Translations under genes and position numbers: made by a program | Shown here: positions 38,437 through 47,375 of the stretch, in pieces | Numbering within the stretch: the stretch's first letter is position 1 | Layout: the number at the start of each line of letters is the position of its first letter | NCBI RefSeq assembly: GCF_024648885.1 | Contig: NZ_JANBBF010000010.1 | Location: forward strand, 682,001 to 746,000 | Length of the DNA stretch: 64,000 nt | Source: Prauserella salsuginis | GTDB taxonomy: Bacteria; Actinomycetota; Actinomycetes; Mycobacteriales; Pseudonocardiaceae | Direction of reading: 5' to 3' | The notes under the pieces: model-generated | What the model saw: the letters and a program-made list of their open reading frames with translations, nothing else | What the model was told of the DNA's origin: nothing | Database searches by the model: none

Positions 38437-39198
38437 TCACGCGACGAGGGTTCCCTCGACGACGGTGACGGCGGTGCCGGACAGGACGACGTGGTCGCCG
38501 TCGAGGCGGGTGCGCACGATGCCGCCGCGCGGAGAGGCCTGTTCACCGGTGAGCTCGCCGCGGCCGAGGCGCTCGGCCCAGTACGGCGCCAGCACGCAGT
38601 GGGCCGATCCGGTGACGGGATCCTCCGGAATGCCGATGGCCGGGGCGAACATGCGGCTGACGAAGTCGACGCCGTCGGTGTCGGAGGGGCCGGTGACGAT
38701 CACCGAATGCGGGTGCAGGCCGGCCAGCACGTCGAAGTCCGGTTCGCAGCTGCGCACGGCGGCGGTGTCGTCGCTGACGACCAGCAGGAACCCGGCGCTG
38801 CGGCGGACCTCGGTCACCGGCACCGACGGCAAGGCGCGGGAGACGTCCACGTCGGCGAACCTCGTGGGCGGGTCGGCGGGGAAGCGCATGTCGATGCCCG
38901 TCCCCGACCGGGCGCAGCGCAGCTCGCCGGATGCGGTCGCGAACGTCTGCGAGCCGCCCAGCACGTGGGCCGTCGCCAGGGTGGCGTGGCCGCACAGCGA
39001 CACCTCGGTCGTGGGCGTGAACCAGCGCAGCGGTTTCGGATCCTGCGCGGTGACGACGAACGCCGTCTCCGCGTGCTTCATCTCCGCGGCCACGGACTGC
39101 ATCCAGTGTTCGTCGGCCGGTTCGTCGAGCAGCATGACGGCGGCCGGGTTTCCACGGAAGGCGGTGTCGGTGAAGGAGTCGACTACGTAGAGCTGCAT
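38437..39198 (-). CDS. PhzF family isomerase/epimerase-like protein
   Basis: This 253-residue protein resembles PhzF of phenazine biosynthesis and diaminopimelate epimerase. The family signatures are VDSFTDTAFRGNPAAVMLL, the catalytic glutamate in KHAETAFV (Glu44), LRWFTPTTEVSLCGHATLATAHVL, and EDPVTGSAHCVLAPYWAERLG. Most PhzF homologues outside phenazine clusters have no known substrate, and no phenazine genes are nearby, so a phenazine role is not supported. ATG 39198 is chosen; a GTG two codons earlier is in frame. Confidence 0.9.
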   Translation of the reverse strand: MQLYVVDSFTDTAFRGNPAAVMLLDEPADEHWMQSVAAEMKHAETAFVVTAQDPKPLRWFTPTTEVSLCGHATLATAHVLGGSQTFATASGELRCARSGTGIDMRFPADPPTRFADVDVSRALPSVPVTEVRRSAGFLLVVSDDTAAVRSCEPDFDVLAGLHPHSVIVTGPSDTDGVDFVSRMFAPAIGIPEDPVTGSAHCVLAPYWAERLGRGELTGEQASPRGGIVRTRLDGDHVVLSGTAVTVVEGTLVA

Positions 39199-39349
39199 GA
39201 CCACACCCTAGGGCCGGCGGCCGGGAGCCGGTGTCGCCGTACTGCCGCGAGCCATGGCCTCACGCCAGCTGCTGAGCTGTGGCCCCTTGCCCGTGGGGTC
39301 CCTAGACTGACCGGCGGAAACGTCAATGCTGACGCCCAAGGAGCACATC

Positions 39350-41011
39350 ATGAATTCGCCAGCTGCCACGCCCGTCCTCCCCAGCTATGCCTCCGGGACG
39401 TCGGACGTCCCGCTGCTCGGCGACACGATCGGCGACAACTTCGACCGGACGGTGGCGGCCTGCGGTGATCGTGACGCGCTGGTGGACCTGCCGTCCGGGC
39501 GCAGGTGGACGTACCGGGAGCTGAAGGCCGACATCGACGCACTCGCGCTGGGGCTGCTCGCCAAGGGCGTTTCGAAGGGTGACCGCGTCGGAATCTGGGC
39601 GCCGAACTGTCCGGAATGGACTTTGACGCAGTACGCGACGGCCAAGATCGGAGCGGTTCTCGTCAACATCAATCCGGCGTATCGCGCACACGAACTGGAG
39701 TATGTGCTGAACCAGTCCGGTATTCGCATGCTCGTCGCCGCGGAGAGTTTCAAGACCTCCGACTATGCCGCGATGATCGACGAGGTGCGTCCGCGCTGTG
39801 AATCCCTGTCCGACGTCGTGCTCCTGCAACGTCCTGAGTGGACGGCATTGTTCGAATCGGACGGTGATGCCGAGAAGCTCGACGCCGCTTCGCGGAACCT
39901 GTCGGCCGACGACCCGATCAACATCCAGTACACGTCCGGCACGACAGGATTCCCGAAGGGCGCGACACTGTCGCACCACAACATCCTCAACAACGGATTC
40001 TTCGTCGGCGAGCTGTGCAACTACACCGAGCGGGACCGGATCTGCATCCCCGTGCCGTTCTACCACTGCTTCGGCATGGTGATGGGAAACCTGGCCGCCA
40101 CGAGTCACGGCGCCTGCATGGTGATCCCGGCGCCGGGGTTCGACCCGAAGTCGTCACTCGAGGCCGTGCAGGCCGAGCGGTGCACGTCGCTCTACGGCGT
40201 GCCGACGATGTTCATCGCCGAACTCGCCGAGGACGGTTTCGACGACTACGACCTCTCCACGCTGCGCACCGGAATCATGGCGGGCTCGCCGTGTCCGGTC
40301 GAGGTCATGAAACAGGTCATCGAGCGGATGGGGATGGCCGAGGTGTCGATCTGCTACGGCATGACCGAGACGTCGCCGGTCTCCACACAGACGCGCGCCG
40401 ACGACACCATCGAACGCCGGGTGTCCACTGTGGGCAGGGTCGGTCCGCACCTCGAGGTGAAGGTGATCGACCCGGCCACCGGGCTGACCGTGCCGCGCGG
40501 CGAACCGGGCGAGTTGTGCACCCGTGGCTACTCGGTGATGCTCGGCTACTGGAATCAGCCGGACAAGACGTCCGAGGCCATCGACTCCGCGCGCTGGATG
40601 CACACCGGCGACCTCGCCGTGATGGACGACGCCGGCTACGTCAACATCACCGGCCGCATCAAGGACATGGTCATCCGCGGCGGCGAGAACATCTACCCGC
40701 GTGAGATCGAGGAGTTCCTCTACACGCACCCGGACGTGCTCGATGCGCAGGTGATCGGAGTGCCGGACGCCAAGTACGGCGAGGAACTCATGGCGTGGGT
40801 GCGCATGCGCGAAGGTGCCGAGCCGCTGACGGCCGAGGCGCTGCGGGAGTTCTGCCAGGGCAAGCTGGCGCACTACAAGATCCCCCGCTACGTCCGGGTG
40901 GTCGACGACTTCCCGATGACGGTCACCGGCAAGGTGCGCAAGGTCGAGATGCGGCAACAGGCCGTCGAACTGCTGGGGCTGAAGGACCTCGCCGAGTCCG
41001 AGCACGCCTGA
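39350..41011 (+). CDS. AMP-binding acyl-CoA synthetase (FadD-like)
   Basis: This ATP-dependent acyl-CoA ligase has 553 residues. Adenylation motifs are [50 protein letters not shown], the hinge [21 protein letters not shown], and the C-terminal lysine in [13 protein letters not shown]. The resemblance is to medium/long-chain fatty acyl-CoA synthetases. ATG 39350 follows AAGGAG by six bases. It stands alone between the PhzF gene and a HAD hydrolase and ends in a strong hairpin, so it is probably a single-gene unit. Confidence 0.92.
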   Translation: MNSPAATPVLPSYASGTSDVPLLGDTIGDNFDRTVAACGDRDALVDLPSGRRWTYRELKADIDALALGLLAKGVSKGDRVGIWAPNCPEWTLTQYATAKIGAVLVNINPAYRAHELEYVLNQSGIRMLVAAESFKTSDYAAMIDEVRPRCESLSDVVLLQRPEWTALFESDGDAEKLDAASRNLSADDPINIQYTSGTTGFPKGATLSHHNILNNGFFVGELCNYTERDRICIPVPFYHCFGMVMGNLAATSHGACMVIPAPGFDPKSSLEAVQAERCTSLYGVPTMFIAELAEDGFDDYDLSTLRTGIMAGSPCPVEVMKQVIERMGMAEVSICYGMTETSPVSTQTRADDTIERRVSTVGRVGPHLEVKVIDPATGLTVPRGEPGELCTRGYSVMLGYWNQPDKTSEAIDSARWMHTGDLAVMDDAGYVNITGRIKDMVIRGGENIYPREIEEFLYTHPDVLDAQVIGVPDAKYGEELMAWVRMREGAEPLTAEALREFCQGKLAHYKIPRYVRVVDDFPMTVTGKVRKVEMRQQAVELLGLKDLAESEHA

Positions 41012-41051
41012 GCGGCCGTGTTGTGTGCCCCGGGCGCACAACACGGCCGCT
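41011..41051. terminator. 19-bp hairpin at the end of the acyl-CoA synthetase gene
   Basis: The arms 41011-41029 and 41033-41051 pair over 19 positions with one G-U pair and a three-base loop, starting at the last base of the stop codon. It probably terminates the acyl-CoA synthetase transcript. Confidence 0.8.
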
Positions 41052-41080
41052 GGGATCCGCAACACGGCCGCTGGGATCCG
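41039..41080 (+). repeat. 21-bp direct repeat, 2 exact copies
   Basis: The 21-base unit at 41039-41059 is repeated exactly at 41060-41080, so part of the right arm of the terminator is duplicated just before the HAD gene. Either copy could pair with the left arm. Confidence 0.88.
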
Positions 41081-41108
41081 CAACGGGGACGGCGCGGGGG
41101 CGATTACC

Positions 41109-41726
41109 GTGGTCCGGGTGCTGACATGCGTGGGATTCGACCTGGACATGACGTTGATCGACCCGCGGCCCGGGATGGTCGCGGCGATGAACCGGCTCGG
41201 TGAGGACAACGACCTGCCGCTGGACGGGGAGCAGTTCGCAGCCCACCTCGGGCCGCCGCTCGACCAGGCGTTGCGTGGGTTCGGCGCTCCCGAGGAGCGG
41301 ATCCCGGACCTGATCACGCAGTTCCGCACGAACTACCCCGACATCGTGATCCCGCGCACGGTGGCACTGCCAGGTGCGAAGGAATCCCTCGAGACGGTCC
41401 GCGAGCTGGGTGCGACGGCCCTGGTGGTCACGGGCAAGTACGGGCCGAACGCCGACCTGCACGTCAAGTCGCTCGACCTGCCGGTCGACCGTCTCGTCGG
41501 GGATCTGTGGTCCACGGGCAAGGCCGAGGCGCTGATCGAACACGGTGCGACGGTTTATGTCGGGGACCACATCGGTGACATGTACGGCGCCCGGGCGGCC
41601 GGTGCGGTCGCGGTGGGCGTGGTCACCGGGCCCTGCTCCCGTGACGAACTCGTCGAGGCGGGCGCCGAGGTGGTGCTCGGTTCGCTGACGGAGCTGCCCG
41701 ACTGGCTGCGCGGCGCGTTCACGTAA
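41109..41726 (+). CDS. HAD family hydrolase
   Basis: This haloacid-dehalogenase-type phosphatase of about 205 residues has motif I GFDLDMTLID, motif II ALVVTGKYG, Lys in STGKAEAL and motif IV VYVGDHIGDMYGA. A helical C1 cap lies after motif I, as in phosphoglycolate phosphatase-like proteins. The specific substrate is unknown. GTG 41109 and GTG 41118 are both plausible; a longer frame reading through the 21-bp repeats upstream is rejected as a start. Confidence 0.85.
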   Translation: MVRVLTCVGFDLDMTLIDPRPGMVAAMNRLGEDNDLPLDGEQFAAHLGPPLDQALRGFGAPEERIPDLITQFRTNYPDIVIPRTVALPGAKESLETVRELGATALVVTGKYGPNADLHVKSLDLPVDRLVGDLWSTGKAEALIEHGATVYVGDHIGDMYGARAAGAVAVGVVTGPCSRDELVEAGAEVVLGSLTELPDWLRGAFT

Positions 41727-41803
41727 CCGGCCACGGACCGGGTGCGGTGCGCGGTACCGGCCGGCGGGACGGACCGGTCGGGACCGGTCGGGACCGTGGC
41801 CGG
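41727..41803. terminator. possible hairpin after the HAD gene
   Basis: Ten-base arms (41727-41736 and 41794-41803) are complementary but enclose 57 bases containing three short GGACCGGTC repeats. This could be a terminator or only repeat-driven complementarity. Confidence 0.35.
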
Positions 41804-41986
41804 TCCCGGCCCGGAAACGCGTGGAGTCGACACATCGCCTGACGGCCGCAGCGCGGCGAGAGCCGTGCAGATTCGAGCCGATCCCTGAAGCCGTGCCGAT
41901 CCCGGGTCGTGAGCCCACCTGGCGCGGACCGCCGCGGTCCCGGCGTCAGGAGCCTCGGTGTAGGGGCTCCGATGTCGGACCCGGTG

Positions 41987-42220
41987 TCAGGAGCCCTTGT
42001 GTTCGCGGACGAGGGCGATCAGGCCGAGGCCGAGGCCGAGCGGTGTGACGACGCCAGCGGCCACCGACAGCCACACCGGAAGGTCTTCCATCCCGGCCGC
42101 GAACAGGACGAACACGATGATCACGGCAAGCATGCCGACGGCGAACAGGCCGACGCCGAGACGCATCAGCAGGGGCTTTCCGGTGCGGGCCGCCTGCTCG
42201 TCCGAAGTGCTGGTCGTCAT
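41987..42220 (-). CDS. small two-helix membrane protein
   Basis: This 77-residue protein starts with a short polar N-terminus, followed by two hydrophobic segments (LGVGLFAVGMLAVIIVFVLFAAGM and WLSVAAGVVTPLGLGLGLIALV) and a charged end. It is conserved-looking with good codon use, but I do not recognise a family. It is divergent from the cold-shock gene. Confidence 0.7.
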   Translation of the reverse strand: MTTSTSDEQAARTGKPLLMRLGVGLFAVGMLAVIIVFVLFAAGMEDLPVWLSVAAGVVTPLGLGLGLIALVREHKGS

Positions 42221-42385
42221 GAGTGCTCATAGTAGAGCCTGCAATGTCCTGGAACGCACCGTGTGTGGCGAGATAAGCTTGACGGTACGCGCGTCCTGGG
42301 TACGCAGACCTGGGGCGCGTTCGTCATGCGGGACGGGCACATCAGCCCGCACCGCGGTCAGAGCAGCGAAGGAACGGTGAGGGAA

Positions 42386-42772
42386 GTGCCGACCGGCAAG
42401 GTCAAGTGGTACGACGCGGATAAGGGGTTCGGCTTCGTCACGCAGGACGGCGGCGAGGACGTCTTTATTCGGAAGGCCGCGTTGCCGCAGGGTGTGGAAT
42501 CCCTCAAGTCCGGTCAGCGGTTGGAGTTCGGGGTGGCCGACGGCCGCCGCGGTCCGCAGGCGCTGTCGATCCGGCTGCTGGACGCGCCGCCGTCGGTCGC
42601 CGAGGCGCGCCGCCGTCCCGCGGAGGAGCTGCACGGCATGGTCGACGACATGATCAAGCTCCTGGAGGCGACGGTACAGCCGGAGCTGCGGCGTGGCAGG
42701 TATCCGGAGCGGAAGAAGACCAAGAAGATCGCCGAGGTCATGCGGGCCGTCGCCCGTGACCTCGATCCCTGA
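42386..42772 (+). CDS. cold-shock domain protein with C-terminal extension, CspB/Rv0871-like
   Basis: This 128-residue protein has an N-terminal cold-shock (OB-fold) domain with RNA-binding motifs [25 protein letters not shown] helical, basic C-terminal half of about 60 residues follows ([48 protein letters not shown]). Simple cold-shock proteins have about 67 residues; the extension is typical of an actinobacterial subgroup that includes, from memory, M. tuberculosis CspB (Rv0871). It probably acts as an RNA chaperone. GTG 42386 follows GAGGGAA at short spacing; the in-frame extension upstream is not cold-shock-like. Confidence 0.9.
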   Translation: MPTGKVKWYDADKGFGFVTQDGGEDVFIRKAALPQGVESLKSGQRLEFGVADGRRGPQALSIRLLDAPPSVAEARRRPAEELHGMVDDMIKLLEATVQPELRRGRYPERKKTKKIAEVMRAVARDLDP

Positions 42773-42793
42773 TCCCTGTCCGTTCCTGAGGAC

Positions 42794-42832
42794 AGCGACC
42801 CCGGTGACGCAGCGGCCGTCGCCGGGGTCGCT
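42794..42832. terminator. hairpin terminator between cold-shock gene and DUF2771 gene
   Basis: Perfect 11-bp arms (42794-42804 and 42822-42832), with a further inner GACG/CGTC pairing, lie between two convergent genes and can serve both. Confidence 0.8.
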
Positions 42833-42885
42833 GCATCACGTCGGCCTCGTGACGCCGGGACCGGCTCGACACGGGGTCGGCCGGG

Positions 42886-43398
42886 TCACCGCCGGTCGCG
42901 GTCGGGGGATGCGGAGTTCTGCAGCGACCAGATGCCGCGGGTGACGAGCTGGGGCTGGCCGTGCTCGTCGACGATGGGGTTGCCCTGTGCGTCGACGCCG
43001 TAGGCGGCGCCGATCTGCTGTACCTCGACGACCGCCACCCGGTCCTGCGGTGTCGGTGGCGTGGCGGTGTAGGCGTGCCGTGAGCCGTCGGTGAACGCCC
43101 GCTGGTCGACGGACTCCTCGCCGGTCTCGGTGTTGAGGTACTGGACGATGATCACCCACGGGGTGTCGGCCACGTTGCCCGGCACCGATACCTGCACGGG
43201 CATGCCCGGCCGGACGTCGAGGTTGACCGGGGTGTTCTCGTCGCCGCACTCCTTGAGGACCTCGTCGCAGTAGATGAGGGGTGCGGCGACGGTCGTGTCG
43301 CCGTCGGCGTAGAAGGTGACCTCCGGGTCCGGCGCCGCCGAGCAGCCCGTCACGAACAACGCCGCGCAGCCCAGCAAGGCTCCTACCGCTCGTCGCAT
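42886..43398 (-). CDS. DUF2771 lipoprotein, Rv0875c-like
   Basis: This 170-residue protein begins with a lipoprotein signal (MRRAVGALLGCAALFVTGC, lipobox VTGC). The mature domain reads VTFYADGDTTVAAPLIYCDEVLKEC, PGMPVQVSVPGNVADTPWVIIVQYLN and VEVQQIGAAYGVDAQGNP, which fits DUF2771. No activity is known. It starts ten bases after the stop of the MFS gene on the same strand; the same pair is, from memory, adjacent in M. tuberculosis (Rv0876c-Rv0875c). An envelope role is inferred. Confidence 0.88.
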   Translation of the reverse strand: MRRAVGALLGCAALFVTGCSAAPDPEVTFYADGDTTVAAPLIYCDEVLKECGDENTPVNLDVRPGMPVQVSVPGNVADTPWVIIVQYLNTETGEESVDQRAFTDGSRHAYTATPPTPQDRVAVVEVQQIGAAYGVDAQGNPIVDEHGQPQLVTRGIWSLQNSASPDRDRR

Positions 43399-43408
43399 GT
43401 TGCTCAGG

Positions 43409-45580
43409 TTACGGCTCGCGTGCGGGTTCGGCGGCCGAGGGGCCTCCGGCCGGGCCTGCTGCCCCATCGGACGGGCCGGCGGTGGGACCGTTGCCGGAGC
43501 CGTTCGTGGAGCCGTACGACCTGCCGGCCCCTGCCGCCGGTCCACGCGCGGCGCCCTGCGACGAGCCGGTGGGCGACGCGGACGAGCCAGCGGCCGGTTT
43601 GCGGGCGGTCCTGCTGGCCATGGACTTCAGCTGCCCGCCGAGGTTCGGCAGCATCGACTTGCCGGCGCGGGCGAGCCACGTCTGCGTCAGGCCCAGCGCG
43701 AGCAGCACCGACACGACCAGGAAGCCGATCCAGTACGTGGGCGGCAGCAGCAGGCCGACGGCGCCGCCGGACACCCACGCGAGCTGCAGCACGGTCTCCG
43801 ACCGGCCGAACGCCGACGCTCGCGACTCCTCGGGCATGTCCTGCTGGATCACCGCGTCGAGGGAGTTCTTCGCCAGTGCGCTCGCGGTGGCTCCGGCGAG
43901 CCCGACGATCGCCGCGGTGGTCAGGCCCGACGCGACGGCGGCGATGACCGTGGACGCCAGCGCCGAGGCCACGCACACGAGGATGACCTGGTCGGGGTTG
44001 CCGAATTGCATCCGCGAGCCGATCGCGTTGCCGATGAACCCGCCCGCACCGGCCGCGGCGCCGATCACGCCGAGCATGATCAGCTGCATGAACGGGCTGT
44101 AGTCGCCTGCCTCGGTCTGTTCCTTCACGGCGAAGGCCGCGAACATCATCAGGAACCCGGTGAGCAGGCGGATCGAACCGTTGCCCCACAGCGCCACCGT
44201 GGTGTGGTGGCTCATGGGAGTGCGTTTCGGCCTGGCCTGTCTGGCGTCGGCACCGGTGGCGTGGTGGTCGGTCAGCGAAGCAGGGACCTCGCCCTCGGTG
44301 ACCTCGACCCACGACGGGATGCGCATCGCCTGGAACGCGCCGATACCGCAGATGACGGCCGTGTACCAGAGCGCGGCCGACGAGCCGAACAGCGAGTTCA
44401 GTCCGGCGGCCACCGCGCCGAACGCGCCACCCGCGGCGAGGCCGAAGACGGTCAGTCGCGCATTGGTTTTGGACAGAGTTATCTCCGGTGGCAGGACACG
44501 TGGTGTCACCGCCGCCTTGAGCACCATGAACGACTTCGACAGCACCATCTTCCCCAGCGCGGCGGGGTAGAGGATCCAGCTGTCGAAGTTCAACGCCATC
44601 AGCACGCACATGAGCAGCTGCCCCGCGCTGGCGATGCACATGGCGAGCCTGCGGCCGCGCTGGATGCGGTCCAGTGCGGGTCCGATCACGGGCGCGACCA
44701 GTGCGAACGGTGCGATCGTGATGAGCAGGTAGAGCGCGACCTTGCCGCGGCTCTCGCCGCTGCTCGCCGCGAAGAACAGCGTGTTGGCCAGCGCGACGGC
44801 CATGGCCGCGTCACTGGCGTAGTTCAGCATCACCGCGTACGTCAGCGAGGTCAGCCCGGACTTCTCGGCGCCGTCGGCCTTCGCCGCCCGCTGGAACGCG
44901 CCGACGGCCTTGCCGGACAGCTCCCTGCTGCGCAGGGCCGCGACGCGGGTCACGGTCAGCTTGCGCGGCGTCTTCGTACCGGCGTCGAACCCGTGCTCGG
45001 TGTCCTCGGGCGGTGCCTGCGGGCCGTGCGACCCACCCGGCTGCTCCTGGTGGCTGCCGGGGCGGTCCGGTTCGGGCCCCTCGCCGGGTCTCGGCGGGTA
45101 GCCGCCCGTGTCGTAGTAGTCGCCGAAGTCGTTGCGGCCGCTCGGCGGCTGCGGCGCCTGTTCCCACGGCCGGGGCGGATACGGACGGGATCCGCGGGGC
45201 GGAACGGGGATCGCGCCGGTCGGGGCGTTGTCGGCCGTCACGTCCGGTGGCTCGGGCGGCCGCCGAGGTGGCTGCGGACCTGGCTGCGGCTGCGGACCTG
45301 GCTGCGGCTGCGGACCTGGCTGCGGCTGCGGACCTGGCTGCGGCTGCGGACCTGGCTGCGGCTGCGGACCTGGCTGCGGCGGGTGCGGCTGCTGGGGCCC
45401 ACCACGGGGCTGCTGGGGCGGCTGCTGGGGCCCACCACGTCGTTCCTGCCGGTCAGGACCCGGCGGGCGGGGTGTCTGACGGGGCCGGGTCGGGTTCCTC
45501 GGTGGGGTGTTCTCGGCGGGCGGTTGCTGTGACCCCGGTTCGGGTGTCCACCTCCGCTTGCCCCGCTTGTTCGACCCCAT
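43409..45580 (-). CDS. MFS-type membrane protein with proline/glutamine repeat N-terminus, Rv0876c-like
   Basis: This 723-residue protein has a cytoplasmic N-terminal region of about 230 residues that is Pro/Gln/Gly-rich, with six to seven PQPQPG repeats. A transporter domain of about 12 helices follows (from SLTYAVMLNYASDAAMAVALANTLFF to LLPPTYWIGFLVVSVLLALGL), then a Gly/Ser/Ala-rich tail. The transporter part resembles the Rv0876c family, whose substrate is unknown. ATG 45580 is used. It precedes the DUF2771 lipoprotein gene by ten bases, and the two probably function together in the envelope. Confidence 0.87.
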   Translation of the reverse strand: MGSNKRGKRRWTPEPGSQQPPAENTPPRNPTRPRQTPRPPGPDRQERRGGPQQPPQQPRGGPQQPHPPQPGPQPQPGPQPQPGPQPQPGPQPQPGPQPQPGPQPPRRPPEPPDVTADNAPTGAIPVPPRGSRPYPPRPWEQAPQPPSGRNDFGDYYDTGGYPPRPGEGPEPDRPGSHQEQPGGSHGPQAPPEDTEHGFDAGTKTPRKLTVTRVAALRSRELSGKAVGAFQRAAKADGAEKSGLTSLTYAVMLNYASDAAMAVALANTLFFAASSGESRGKVALYLLITIAPFALVAPVIGPALDRIQRGRRLAMCIASAGQLLMCVLMALNFDSWILYPAALGKMVLSKSFMVLKAAVTPRVLPPEITLSKTNARLTVFGLAAGGAFGAVAAGLNSLFGSSAALWYTAVICGIGAFQAMRIPSWVEVTEGEVPASLTDHHATGADARQARPKRTPMSHHTTVALWGNGSIRLLTGFLMMFAAFAVKEQTEAGDYSPFMQLIMLGVIGAAAGAGGFIGNAIGSRMQFGNPDQVILVCVASALASTVIAAVASGLTTAAIVGLAGATASALAKNSLDAVIQQDMPEESRASAFGRSETVLQLAWVSGGAVGLLLPPTYWIGFLVVSVLLALGLTQTWLARAGKSMLPNLGGQLKSMASRTARKPAAGSSASPTGSSQGAARGPAAGAGRSYGSTNGSGNGPTAGPSDGAAGPAGGPSAAEPAREP
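45282..45390 (-). repeat. 18-bp in-frame tandem repeat, about 6 copies
   Basis: The 18-base unit CTGCGGACCTGGCTGCGG (plus strand) is repeated almost perfectly about six times and encodes GPQPQP in the N-terminal tail of the MFS protein. Confidence 0.9.
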
Positions 45581-45698
45581 GTGCTCAATCCTGCCGTACT
45601 CGTCCCCGACCCGTCCGGGTGATGCTCGACTCGCCCGCTCGACTCTGCCCGCTCGAGGCCGCCCGCTCCTCTTCGCGGGCGGTCCGCCCCTGGGCGGC

Positions 45699-46502
45699 TC
45701 AGTTCGCCGGACCGAACGTCACCCGGAACATTTTCGGCCACAGCTTGCCCGTGATCAAAAAGCGGTCCGATCCCGGATAGGCGGCGATGCCGTTGAGGAC
45801 CGCCTCGGGGGAGGTGACCTCGCCGTCGTCGAGCAGCCCGGAGGCGTCGATGCGTGCGGTCACCCGTCCGTCGGCGGGGTCGATGCGGACGATGTCCTCG
45901 GTCTGCCACACGTTGGCGTAGACGTCGTCGCCGACGCATTCGAGTTCGTTGAGGTTCTCGACCGGGCTGCCCGCCTCGGTGACCTCGACCGATCCCTGCG
46001 GTGCGAACGTCTCGGGGTCACGGAACGTCAGCGTCGCCGAACCGTCGCTCATGACCAGCCGATTCTCCTGGTCGCACAGGCCCCAGCCCTCGCCGTCGTA
46101 GGACACGCGGCCACGTTCGGCGAGCGTTTCCGGGTCGCGCTCGATGGCGACGCCGCTGGTCCACGTGAGCTGCCACACCCGGACGTCGGTGACCGTGATG
46201 CCCTCGCCGAAGAACTCCTCGGGCAGGTCCACGCTGCGTTCCGGCGGCCCGCCCGCGGGGCCCGCCGTCAGCTTCGACTGCCCGTTGCGCCCGGTGCCCT
46301 CGTAGAGCGTCTCGCCCGCGAACTCGAGGCCCTGGGTGAACGCGGTCTCGTCGTGCGGCAGTTCCTGTTCGACCTGCACGCGCAGCTGCTCGACGCCGTC
46401 GCCCGAGCTCGTCCGCGCACCCTGTTCGGCCCGGTCGGCGGTGCCGGGTGCGCAGGCGGCGAGAACGGTGGCGGCAGCGAGCAGGATCGATGCGCGTTTC
46501 AC
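45699..46502 (-). CDS. glutaminyl-peptide cyclotransferase, lipoprotein
   Basis: This 267-residue protein is of the beta-propeller glutaminyl cyclase family, which turns N-terminal glutamine into pyroglutamate. A lipoprotein signal (VKRASILLAAATVLAAC) anchors it outside the membrane. Family motifs are ELPHDETAFTQGLEFAGETLYEGTGRNGQSKL, EFFGEGITV, VWQLTWTSG, GEGWGLC and LNELECVGDDVYANVWQTEDIVRIDP. The start is GTG 46502 without a clear ribosome-binding site. It lies head-to-head with the DUF3027 gene, 99 bp apart. Confidence 0.92.
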   Translation of the reverse strand: MKRASILLAAATVLAACAPGTADRAEQGARTSSGDGVEQLRVQVEQELPHDETAFTQGLEFAGETLYEGTGRNGQSKLTAGPAGGPPERSVDLPEEFFGEGITVTDVRVWQLTWTSGVAIERDPETLAERGRVSYDGEGWGLCDQENRLVMSDGSATLTFRDPETFAPQGSVEVTEAGSPVENLNELECVGDDVYANVWQTEDIVRIDPADGRVTARIDASGLLDDGEVTSPEAVLNGIAAYPGSDRFLITGKLWPKMFRVTFGPAN

Positions 46503-46601
46503 GCCGTCGAGCCTCGCACAGGTGTCTCGGTGCGGTCCGCCCGCGTGTGCGGCCTCGCTGTTTCGGCGGCCGCGCAGGCGGGGGACTGCCCGTGCGGCAC
46601 A

Positions 46602-47375
46602 ATGGCGACCATGACGTTGCCTGTCACCCTCGACAACGGTGCGAACCGGCAGAAGCTGGTCGACGCGGTGGAGACGGCGCGCGAGGCGGCCGTCCTCGAC
46701 GCGGGCGAGGAGCACGTGGGCGCGCACGTCGGTGTCGAACACGAGGACGCCGTGTCCGTCAGCCACCTGTTCGATGCTCTCGTGGCCGGATACCGCGGCT
46801 GGCGCTGGTCGGTGACGGTCGCGGCGGCGGGTGAAGACTCTCCCGTGACGGTCAGCGAGGTCGTGCTGCGGCCGGGGCCGGACGCCCTGGTCGCGCCGAG
46901 CTGGGTGCCGTGGGAACGCCGGGTGCGCGCCGGCGATCTCGGAGTGGGCGACCTCTTCCCGCCCGAACCCGGTGACGACCGGCTCGTGCCCGCCTACCTG
47001 GACGTCGACGACCCCGAGGTGACCGAGACCGCCCACGAGCTGGGGCTCGGCAGGGCGCGCGTGATGTCGCGCGAGGGCCGGGAGGACTCGGCGAGGCGCT
47101 GGAAGGGCGGCGAGTACGGCCCGCGCGCGGACATGGCGCGCAGCGCGCCGGCGACGTGCGGCACCTGCGGGTTCTACCTGCAGCTGGGCGGGTCGATGAA
47201 GGCGGCGTTCGGCGTGTGCGGCAACGAGTACGCGCCCGCCGACGGGCACGTCGTGCACACCGAGTACGGCTGCGGCGCGCACTCGGAGGTCAAGGTCGAG
47301 ACGGCGCCGTCGGTGCCCGTCGCCGAGCTGGTCTACGACGATTCGCTGCTCGACTCCGAGCCCGCGAGTGGGTGA
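46602..47375 (+). CDS. DUF3027 family protein, Rv0877-like
   Basis: This 257-residue protein carries DUF3027: KLVDAVETAREAAVLDAGEEHVGAHVGVEHEDAVSVSHLFDALVAGYRGWRWSVTV, then PSWVPWERRVRAGDLGVGDLFPP. A C-terminal Cys-rich part (CGTCGFYLQL, FGVCGNEY, EYGCGAHSE) looks like a zinc-binding fold. The function is unknown. It starts at ATG 46602 or 46611, and neither has a ribosome-binding site. Its last bases overlap the start of the sacsin-like gene (GTGA), so the two are translationally coupled. Confidence 0.88.
   Translation: MATMTLPVTLDNGANRQKLVDAVETAREAAVLDAGEEHVGAHVGVEHEDAVSVSHLFDALVAGYRGWRWSVTVAAAGEDSPVTVSEVVLRPGPDALVAPSWVPWERRVRAGDLGVGDLFPPEPGDDRLVPAYLDVDDPEVTETAHELGLGRARVMSREGREDSARRWKGGEYGPRADMARSAPATCGTCGFYLQLGGSMKAAFGVCGNEYAPADGHVVHTEYGCGAHSEVKVETAPSVPVAELVYDDSLLDSEPASG

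Noticed and set aside
38437-39198. Phenazine biosynthesis cluster
   Set aside because: Only a PhzF-family protein is present and such proteins are widespread without phenazine production; no phzA-E genes are nearby.
43316-45532. 738-codon plus-strand open frame opposite the MFS gene
   Set aside because: Shadow of the repeat-rich MFS gene; only Arg/Gly/Leu low complexity, no membrane pattern of its own.
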